Below, one piece after another: positions 1-4,995 of a stretch of 5,820 bases of DNA. Origin of the DNA: Pseudomonas sp. GTDB lineage: Bacteria; Pseudomonadota; Gammaproteobacteria; Pseudomonadales; Pseudomonadaceae. The DNA lies in the NCBI GenBank assembly GCA_003523465.1, contig DQAA01000228.1:881-6700 (forward strand), read 5' to 3'. The notes under the pieces are model-generated. The model saw only the letters and a list, made by a program, of their open reading frames with translations. It did no database searches and was not told where the DNA came from. The first letter of the stretch is position 1. Each line of letters starts with the position of its first letter. A program made the position numbers and the translations under genes.

Positions 1-1107
1 CCAGCAACTGCGAAAACCCAGTTGTTCGGCCAGACCCTGGTAGTCGGCCCAGAGCGGATCGTTGGTGATGTCGTCCACCAACACCGATTCATTGCGCCAC
101 GCCGAGGTGCCGCAGGAACCCACGTTCGGACCGATGCGCACGCCGTTGAGCTGGCGGCTGTATTCCACCGGCAGGCTCGGCGCGGCGAGGGAATGCAACT
201 GGCCTTCGTCGTCGACCCGCAGGATCGAGGCGGCCAGCTCCGGGGCGATGCGCTCCACTTCCAGGCAGATCAGTTCGAGCACTTCGGTCAGCGGCTGCTC
301 CCGGGCCATCGCCTCCAGCACCCGGTGCTGCAAGGCTTCGTGCATCTTGGCCTGGGTGATATCGGTGAACAGGGTCACGGTGTGCTGCAAGTGCCCGGCC
401 GCATCGAACACCGGGTTGCTCACCACCTTGGCCCAGTAGCGCTGGCCCTGCTTGCCGGTGACGATCTCTTCGCGCTGCATGGAGCCGGCGGCGTACAGCT
501 CGGCGTAGTACTCGGCGATGGCCTGCTCGTCCCTCTCCGGCACCAGCAGGGCCATGGGGCTGAGGCCTTTGATCTCGTCGGCCTGCCAGCCGAACATGCG
601 CCCGAAGCCGGCGTTGGTGTAGGCGACCCGGCGCCGGCTGTCGCTGATCATCACTGCCGTGTCGCTGGCATCGGCCACCAGCGAGAGCATGCGCAGGCGC
701 TCCTGCTGGGTCCGTTCCAGGGCCAGGCGCGGGCTGATGTCGGTGGCGATCTTGAGGATCTGGACCAGTTCGCCGTCACCATCGAATACCGGGGTGTAGG
801 TCGCTTCCAGCCAGCAACTGCGGCCGTCACTGCGAATCCGCTCGACGATGCCCGAGGTACCGCCGCCATTGCGCAGGCGCGGCCAGAATTCGGCGTACTC
901 GGGGCTGCTGACCTGCTTTTCCGAGCAGAAGGTGCGGTGATGACTGCCGCGAACCTGATCGAGGCTGTAGCCCATCAGCCTGAGGAAGTTTTCATTGGCC
1001 CGCAGCAAGGTGCCGTCCGGGCTGAATTCGGCGATCGCCATTACCCGGTCGAGAGCGGCCAGTTGAGCCAGTGACAATTCGATGGAACGGTTGTCCTGAG
1101 ACGTCAT
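1..1107 (-). CDS. PAS-PAS-GAF sensor protein, N-terminal part (probable c-di-GMP turnover enzyme; truncated by window edge)
   Basis: The frame is open from an ATG at 1107-1105 to the left edge, giving the first 369 residues with no stop. A weak GAG lies 6 nt before the ATG. No transmembrane segment is visible, so the protein is probably cytoplasmic. PAS domain 1 covers about residues 22-125; its 'FCSEKQVSSPEYAEFW' stretch (60-75) and 'WLEATYTPVFD' (99-109) resemble the PAS domains of BdlA- and Aer-type sensors. PAS domain 2 covers about 138-252 and ends in the usual 'TLFTDIT'. A GAF domain begins near 258, with 'GPNVGSCGTSAWRN' at 326-339 and 'DPLWADY' at 350-356, and is cut off. This PAS-PAS-GAF order is that of DosP-like proteins that end in GGDEF-EAL, so a bifunctional or phosphodiesterase role is inferred; a histidine kinase C-terminus is the main alternative. 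It is transcribed away from the cyclase at 1450. The ligand or cofactor cannot be told from sequence. Confidence 0.88.
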   Translation of the reverse strand, partial: MTSQDNRSIELSLAQLAALDRVMAIAEFSPDGTLLRANENFLRLMGYSLDQVRGSHHRTFCSEKQVSSPEYAEFWPRLRNGGGTSGIVERIRSDGRSCWLEATYTPVFDGDGELVQILKIATDISPRLALERTQQERLRMLSLVADASDTAVMISDSRRRVAYTNAGFGRMFGWQADEIKGLSPMALLVPERDEQAIAEYYAELYAAGSMQREEIVTGKQGQRYWAKVVSNPVFDAAGHLQHTVTLFTDITQAKMHEALQHRVLEAMAREQPLTEVLELICLEVERIAPELAASILRVDDEGQLHSLAAPSLPVEYSRQLNGVRIGPNVGSCGTSAWRNESVLVDDITNDPLWADYQGLAEQLGFRSCW

Positions 1108-1158
1108 GTTCTACTCAAAAGATTCCGGCGCCGGGGCCGGTGGGTCCTTGTAAAGCCG

Positions 1159-1205
1159 GTGCCTGGCGATGCTCCGGGAGCAACGGTCTATCGCCTCCAT
1201 GGCAC
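1159..1205. repeat. nested inverted repeats, possible structured leader or operator
   Basis: Three nested complementary arms are visible. GTGCC (1159-1163) pairs with GGCAC (1201-1205). GGCGAT (1165-1170) pairs with ATCGCC (1190-1195). GCTC (1171-1174) pairs with GAGC (1178-1181) around a CGG loop. Together they give 15 base pairs in 47 nt, interrupted by a 1/5-nt internal loop and an 8-nt bulge. There is no T-tract on either side, so it does not look like an intrinsic terminator. It lies 52-98 nt upstream of the sensor start codon at 1107, where it could be part of that gene's 5' leader, and about 245-290 nt upstream of the cyclase. GC-rich sequence makes chance pairing common, so function is unproven. 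Confidence 0.35.
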
Positions 1206-1437
1206 ACGAATTGATGTCGCCATGATATTACCGCTGTTGGTGGCCGGTCCATCACCAGACCTGTCGCGCACCTTCAAATCCGCGCATTTCCCTACCGTCG
1301 CTGTGGCCATTGGACCAAAGTCTCATTACCCTTGGCGCGACAATAGCGGGCCGCAGGCGCAGTATGCCGCGCTTCCACGGGCAAGCATGGCATTGGGCCA
1401 TTTACTTGCGGGCCTGTTCACGTTGCAAGATCGAGGC

Positions 1438-1444
1438 AAGGGGG
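1438..1444 (+). promoter_or_regulatory. ribosome binding site that fixes the GTG start of the diguanylate cyclase
   Basis: AAGGGGG lies 5 nt before the GTG at 1450. Neither the upstream in-frame ATG at 1387 nor the GTG at 1159 has a comparable Shine-Dalgarno sequence. The reading from 1450 puts the membrane anchor at residues 14-31, as expected for a dCache-GGDEF protein. Confidence 0.75.
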
Positions 1445-1449
1445 CTTCG

Positions 1450-3039
1450 GTGCCGTTCAAGACTTTCTTCCGCTGGGACCTGCGCAGCCTGATCCTGCTG
1501 CTGACGCTGATCACGGCGCTGGTCACCCTGCTCAACAGTTTCCATGCCAGCTACCGCGTGCAGTACCAGTTGCTGATCGACAACGCTCTGGAAGCCAATC
1601 ACGCCTACGCCTCGAAACTGGCGTCCAGCACCGAAACCTACCTGCAGGCGTCGCAGCAGCAACTGGCTTATGCGGCCAATCTGCTGGCCGGCGATTTCGA
1701 TGATGTCGCCCATCTCCACGACGAGGCCACCCGCCTGCGCCTGCAGACCAACACCTTCAACTCGATCATCATCACCAACGCCGACGGCAAGGTCCTCACC
1801 ACCTCGCCGGACACCCTGCACATCATCGGCCGCACCCTGGATTCGGAGGGCGCGCTGACCGCCCTGCGCGAGCGCAAGCCGATGATTTCCAGCCCCTACG
1901 TGTCGGCGGCGAACAACCTGATCATCTTCATTTCCCAGCCGATCTTCGACCGCGGCGGCAACTACCTGGGGCTGATCGGCGGCAGCATCTACCTCAAGCA
2001 CAAGAGCATCCTCAACGAGCTGCTTGGCGAGCACTACTACAAGAATGGTTCCTACCTGTACGTGGTCGACAGCAACCGGCGCCTGCTCTATCACCCGGAC
2101 GCCAATCGGGTCGGCACCATCGTCGGCGCCAACAGCCTGATCGACGAACTGCCCCAGCGCGACAACGGCACCCGGCGGGTAACCAACAGCGAAGGCCAGG
2201 ACATGCTCGCCGGCTTTGCCACGGTCCCATCGGCGCACTGGGGGATCATCGCCCAGCGCTCCACCGAGGCGACCCTGGAGGGGCTGAACGACCTGCTGCT
2301 GAGCATGATCTTCAAGACCATTCCGCTGGCGATCGTCAGCTTCATCCTGATCTGGTGGTTCTCACGGATCATCGCCCAGCCGCTCAAGCAACTGGCGGCC
2401 GGGGCGCACCGGCTCAGCGAACCGGACACCAGCGCGCAGATCCAGAACGTGCGCTCCTGGTACTTCGAATCCTCGGAACTCAAGCGTGCCCTGCTCATCG
2501 GTTTGAGCTTGCTGCACGAGCGCCTGGGCAAGCTCAACCACGATATCCAGACCGACCCGCTCACCGGCCTGCGCAACCGCCGCGGGCTGGATCTGGCGGT
2601 CACCCTGTGGCAGGCGGAGAAGCGCCCGTTCGCGGTGGTGGCGATCGACATCGACCACTTCAAGCAGGTCAACGACAGCTATGGCCACGCCGTGGGCGAC
2701 GAGGTGCTGCAGGCGCTGGCCGAGCTGATGCGTGGATGCTCGCGGGACAACGACGTGATCTGCCGCTCCGGGGGTGAGGAATTCTTCATGCTGCTGCCGG
2801 GGGCCAACCCGGAGGCGGCGGTCCGGGTGGCGGAGCGCCTGCGCAGGGTGGTGGAGGAAACGACGTTCGAGACCATCGGCCTTATGACCGTGTCCATGGG
2901 CGTCGCCGCCTGGCCGCTGCATTCGGAGAACGCGGCCAGGGTATTCGAGGTGGCGGACGAGCAGTTGTACCGGGCCAAGCAGGAAGGCCGGAACCGGATT
3001 TGCGTGGCGCCGGGGGATGAGGTCAGGTCTTCAGTTTGA
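1450..3039 (+). CDS. membrane-bound dCache-GGDEF diguanylate cyclase
   Basis: Predicted to make c-di-GMP from two GTP at the inner membrane. From the GTG the protein has 529 residues. Transmembrane helix 1 is at about 14-31. A periplasmic double-Cache sensor follows at about 34-280, including 'GNYLGLIGGSIYL' and 'YLYVVDSNRRLLYHP'. Helix 2 is at about 286-304, then a short HAMP-like linker (305-345) and a helical stalk into the GGDEF domain (369-524). Catalytic features are intact: 'DIDHFK' with metal-ligand D400, N408, D417, and GGEEF at 441-445. The inhibitory I-site RDND (432-435) sits five residues before GGEEF, so product feedback is likely. The sensor lacks the R-x-W-[FYW] element of amino-acid-binding dCache domains, so its ligand is unknown. 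It is divergent from the PAS/GAF gene and its 3' end overlaps the transporter gene by 17 bp. An open frame extends upstream to 1159, but the ribosome binding site favours 1450. Confidence 0.93.
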   Translation: MPFKTFFRWDLRSLILLLTLITALVTLLNSFHASYRVQYQLLIDNALEANHAYASKLASSTETYLQASQQQLAYAANLLAGDFDDVAHLHDEATRLRLQTNTFNSIIITNADGKVLTTSPDTLHIIGRTLDSEGALTALRERKPMISSPYVSAANNLIIFISQPIFDRGGNYLGLIGGSIYLKHKSILNELLGEHYYKNGSYLYVVDSNRRLLYHPDANRVGTIVGANSLIDELPQRDNGTRRVTNSEGQDMLAGFATVPSAHWGIIAQRSTEATLEGLNDLLLSMIFKTIPLAIVSFILIWWFSRIIAQPLKQLAAGAHRLSEPDTSAQIQNVRSWYFESSELKRALLIGLSLLHERLGKLNHDIQTDPLTGLRNRRGLDLAVTLWQAEKRPFAVVAIDIDHFKQVNDSYGHAVGDEVLQALAELMRGCSRDNDVICRSGGEEFFMLLPGANPEAAVRVAERLRRVVEETTFETIGLMTVSMGVAAWPLHSENAARVFEVADEQLYRAKQEGRNRICVAPGDEVRSSV

Positions 3040-4003
3040 GGGCGTCGCCCATGGCCTCGTCCTTGCCGGCTACCGCTGCTTCCACCTTGGGCTTGCCCGG
3101 TTTCAACCGCGAAACCCCGAACAGCACCAGCGCCAGCCCGGCGATCTGATAGGCGGAAATATCCTCGCTGAGCACCGCCCACGAGGCGAATACCGTCAAC
3201 ACCGGCCCGAGATTGCCCACCGCCGCCGTCTGCGTCGCGCCCATGCGCTGGATCGCCAGGGATACCCAGTAGATCGGCAATACCGTGGAGAACACCGCCA
3301 TCATCAGGGCGTTGAACCATACCGCCGACGGCAACTGGCCGAGCAGGGAGAAATCCCCGGTCAGCGCGTAGTGCCCGAGCACCATCAGCGACGATGCCGT
3401 GCCCGCCAGCCCGGCCAGGCGCATCGAACTCATGGTCTTGAGCATCACCCCGGTGCCGGAGTAGTACAGCGCGTAGGTCACTGCACTGGCGAACACCCAC
3501 AGCGAACCGAGGATCACCTGGTTGCCCATCCCGGACACGCTGACGTCATGCACGAAGGCGATCCCCAGCCCGAGGTAGCACAGGCCCATGGCCGCCAGCA
3601 CCCGCGGCGTCGGTTTTTCGCGCAGGGCCACGGCCTGGAAGATCAGCACCAGGGTCGGGTAGGTGAACAGGATCAACCGCTCAAGCCCGGCACTGATGTA
3701 TTGCAGGCCGTAGAAGTCGAACAGGCTCGCCAGGTAGTAACCGAACAGCCCGAGCAACAGCACCCGCCCGACGCTGCCCAGGGTCAGCGGTGCATTGGCC
3801 TGGTGCCGGCTGAACCACACCAGCCAGAGGAACAGCGGCAGGGAAAGGGCCATGCGCAAGGCAAGCAGGGTGATGGCGTCCACCGTACCGGCGGCGTAGG
3901 CCAGCTTGACGAAGATCGCCTTGAGGCTGAAACCCAGGGCCGACAGCACTGCGAACAGGCTGCCGTTGTCGATGTAGCGCTGAATCCGGGGAGGCATGGC
4001 CAT
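3023..4003 (-). CDS. EamA/DMT-family inner-membrane transporter
   Basis: The product has 326 residues with about ten hydrophobic helices arranged as two EamA repeats (about 13-145 and 165-300), the normal size and topology for drug/metabolite transporters that export amino acids or other small metabolites. Typical family features are the early 'LGFSLKAIFVKLAY' helix, 'AGLERLILFTYPTLVLIF' at the end of repeat one, and 'AVGNLGPVLTVFASWAVL' with 'AYQIAGLALVLFGV' at the end of repeat two. A charged cytoplasmic tail of about 26 residues follows, and its last codons overlap the cyclase gene. The ATG at 4003 has AGAG 9 nt upstream; the ATG at 3997 is an alternative with no evident ribosome binding site. 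It is divergent from a LysR-type gene across 104 bp, the usual arrangement for a regulator and its target transporter. The substrate cannot be predicted. Confidence 0.94.
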   Translation of the reverse strand: MAMPPRIQRYIDNGSLFAVLSALGFSLKAIFVKLAYAAGTVDAITLLALRMALSLPLFLWLVWFSRHQANAPLTLGSVGRVLLLGLFGYYLASLFDFYGLQYISAGLERLILFTYPTLVLIFQAVALREKPTPRVLAAMGLCYLGLGIAFVHDVSVSGMGNQVILGSLWVFASAVTYALYYSGTGVMLKTMSSMRLAGLAGTASSLMVLGHYALTGDFSLLGQLPSAVWFNALMMAVFSTVLPIYWVSLAIQRMGATQTAAVGNLGPVLTVFASWAVLSEDISAYQIAGLALVLFGVSRLKPGKPKVEAAVAGKDEAMGDALKLKT

Positions 4004-4038
4004 TTCGTAGAGCTCTGCACCAAAATATGACAGGCTTA

Positions 4039-4050
4039 TTCTGAACAGAA
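4039..4050. promoter_or_regulatory. dyad TTCTG-AA-CAGAA, candidate LysR-type binding half of operator
   Basis: Perfect 5-bp inverted arms around a central AA. The site is 36-47 nt upstream of the transporter start and 58-69 nt upstream of the regulator start, a sensible position for a LysR-type recognition site. It is not the classical T-N11-A spacing, so the assignment is by position and symmetry only. Confidence 0.4.
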
Positions 4051-4097
4051 CGCAGAGTCGCCAGAATCGTTATTTTCCGAACAGGGCGTTCTGAATT

Positions 4098-4101
4098 GGA
4101 G
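4098..4101 (+). promoter_or_regulatory. ribosome binding site that fixes the LysR start
   Basis: GGAG is followed by a 6-nt spacer (aaaccc) and the ATG at 4108. A possible in-frame TTG at 4096 overlaps this GGAG and would use up the ribosome binding site, so the ATG is preferred. Confidence 0.85.
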
Positions 4102-4107
4102 AAACCC

Positions 4108-4995
4108 ATGCATTTCGATCTCGCCGACCTGCGCCTGATCGCCGCCATTGCCGAAAGCGGCAGCCTGAGCAAGGCGGCGGCCAGCTTTCCGGTGGCGGTC
4201 TCGGCCGCCAGCACACGCCTGCGCCAGTTCGAGGAACGCAGCGGCGTGACCCTGTTCAGCCGCCGCGCCGACGGCATGCAGCTCACCCCGGGCGGGCGCC
4301 TGGTCCTGGAGTCCGCCCGGGGCGTGCTCGGCGAGGCGCGCAAGCTGGAAGACACCCTCAAGGAACTGGCCGGACAAAAACGCCTCACCCTGCACCTGGC
4401 CGCCTCTACCGTGACCAACAGCACCATCCTGCCCACGGTGCTCGGGCCGTTCCTGTTCGACTATCCGGAAATCGACCTGCACCTGGTCGAGCACAAGAGC
4501 GTGGATATCCTGCGCATGGTCCAGGCCGGGGAGTGCGAAATCGGCGTGTATGACGGCAACCTGGTCAATGAAGGCGTGGTGTCGGTGCCCTTCCGCACCG
4601 AACGCCTGGTGCTGCTGGTACCGGCGGCGCATGCCCTGGCACAGCATGAGCAGCTCCATCTGCACGATGTCCTCGGCTACTCGTTCGTCTGCCTGCCTGC
4701 GGAACGGGCCATGCAGCGCTTCGTCGAGGAAAAGGCCATGAGCCTGTCGATGCCCCTGAAAGTCCGCGTCCGCGCCCCCGGCTTCGAGGCCATCGCGCAA
4801 CTGGTGGCCCAGGGTGCGGGGATCGCCATGCTGCCGGAAACCACGGCAAGGCGCCTGGAGCAGGAGTTGCCGGTGCGCTGGGTGGCGCTGGAAGAGCATT
4901 GGGCGACGCTGGAGTTGCGTATCTGTTTCCGCCAGTGGGAGACCTTGAGCTCCCACGGGCGGCAACTGGTGACATTCCTGTCAGGTCACCAGTAA
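4108..4995 (+). CDS. LysR-type transcriptional regulator
   Basis: The product has 295 residues, the usual family length. Residues 1-62 form the winged helix-turn-helix DNA-binding domain, with 'ESGSLSKAA' (16-24), recognition helix region 'VAVSAASTRLRQFEE' (29-43) and the conserved 'LF.RR.DGMQLTPGG' (49-63). A linker helix follows to about residue 88, then a periplasmic-binding-protein-like effector domain with 'EIGVYDGN', 'LVLLVPAAHALA' and the typical 'LVAQGAGIAMLP' near the C-terminus. Known LysR regulators act as tetramers and often repress their own gene while activating the divergent one. Here the divergent gene is an EamA transporter, so control of export in response to a small effector is the natural inference. 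The 3' end overlaps the downstream convergent cyclase gene by 15 bp. The exact LysR subgroup and the effector are not recognisable by eye. Confidence 0.95.
   Translation: MHFDLADLRLIAAIAESGSLSKAAASFPVAVSAASTRLRQFEERSGVTLFSRRADGMQLTPGGRLVLESARGVLGEARKLEDTLKELAGQKRLTLHLAASTVTNSTILPTVLGPFLFDYPEIDLHLVEHKSVDILRMVQAGECEIGVYDGNLVNEGVVSVPFRTERLVLLVPAAHALAQHEQLHLHDVLGYSFVCLPAERAMQRFVEEKAMSLSMPLKVRVRAPGFEAIAQLVAQGAGIAMLPETTARRLEQELPVRWVALEEHWATLELRICFRQWETLSSHGRQLVTFLSGHQ
4965..4993. repeat. 9-bp perfect inverted repeat across the convergent stop codons
   Basis: ACTGGTGAC (4965-4973) and GTCACCAGT (4985-4993) are perfect complements around an 11-nt loop. The cyclase TGA (4983-4981) falls in the loop, and the LysR TAA (4993-4995) begins at the foot of the 3' arm. 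No run of T follows on either strand, so it is not a standard intrinsic terminator. Its symmetry and position suit a bidirectional transcript-end or mRNA-stabilising hairpin. Confidence 0.55.

Larger units (their letters stand above)
1108..1449. promoter_or_regulatory. 342-bp divergent intergenic region between PAS/GAF sensor and diguanylate cyclase
   Basis: This stretch separates two divergently transcribed c-di-GMP-type genes and must hold both promoters unless they lie further out. I cannot assign a convincing sigma-70 promoter in either direction; the candidates match only about four of six bases per box. The plus-strand frame of the cyclase stays open back to a GTG at 1159, but the 97 residues this would add look non-native: mixed composition, no recognisable domain, and placed before an obvious N-terminal membrane anchor. 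I therefore read it as non-coding. It contains a nested inverted-repeat structure at 1159-1205, an AT-richer patch around 1206-1232, and a near-match to a sigma-54 promoter at 1200-1215. Confidence 0.6.
4004..4107. promoter_or_regulatory. divergent promoter/operator region between transporter and LysR regulator
   Basis: These 104 bp are noticeably richer in A and T than the flanking genes and carry several related short repeats: the 12-bp dyad at 4039-4050; a direct repeat CYGAACAGRRCG at 4041-4052 and 4077-4088 (36 bp apart); TTCTGAA at 4039-4045 and again at 4089-4095; and GAAC-N5-GTTC at 4079-4091. LysR-type regulators usually bind such multipartite sites between divergent genes, so this is the likely operator for both genes. 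I could not assign convincing -35/-10 boxes. Confidence 0.6.

Noticed and set aside
22..1074. 350-codon plus-strand open frame
   Set aside because: It lies antisense to the PAS-PAS-GAF gene, whose minus-strand translation gives clear domains. The plus-strand protein has no recognisable domain and the composition of a GC-rich shadow frame.
1125..1134. Palindrome CCGGCGCCGG in the sensor leader
   Set aside because: Simple GC-rich palindrome without a loop or T-tract. No reason to call it an operator or terminator.
1180..1198. GGAGG on the minus strand (1198-1194) followed by a TTG, possible leader peptide before the sensor gene
   Set aside because: The TTG is 10 nt away and the short frame that follows has no recognisable character. 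Not supportable.
1199..1228. sigma-70-like ATGGCA-N18-GATATT upstream of the cyclase
   Set aside because: Only four of six matches in each box and an 18-bp spacer. Matches of this quality are expected by chance.
1402..2238. 278-codon minus-strand open frame
   Set aside because: Antisense to the dCache part of the cyclase. No recognisable domain and no plausible ribosome binding site noted.
3017..4030. 337-codon plus-strand open frame
   Set aside because: Antisense to the EamA transporter. The product is rich in H, Q, R and G with no membrane or domain pattern, a typical shadow of a GC-rich gene.
4096..4107. TTG start adding four residues to the LysR protein
   Set aside because: The TTG overlaps the GGAG that serves as ribosome binding site for the ATG at 4108. 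The LysR helix-turn-helix begins normally from that ATG.
4036..4965. 309-codon minus-strand open frame
   Set aside because: Antisense to the LysR gene, with the same low-complexity shadow composition and no domain.
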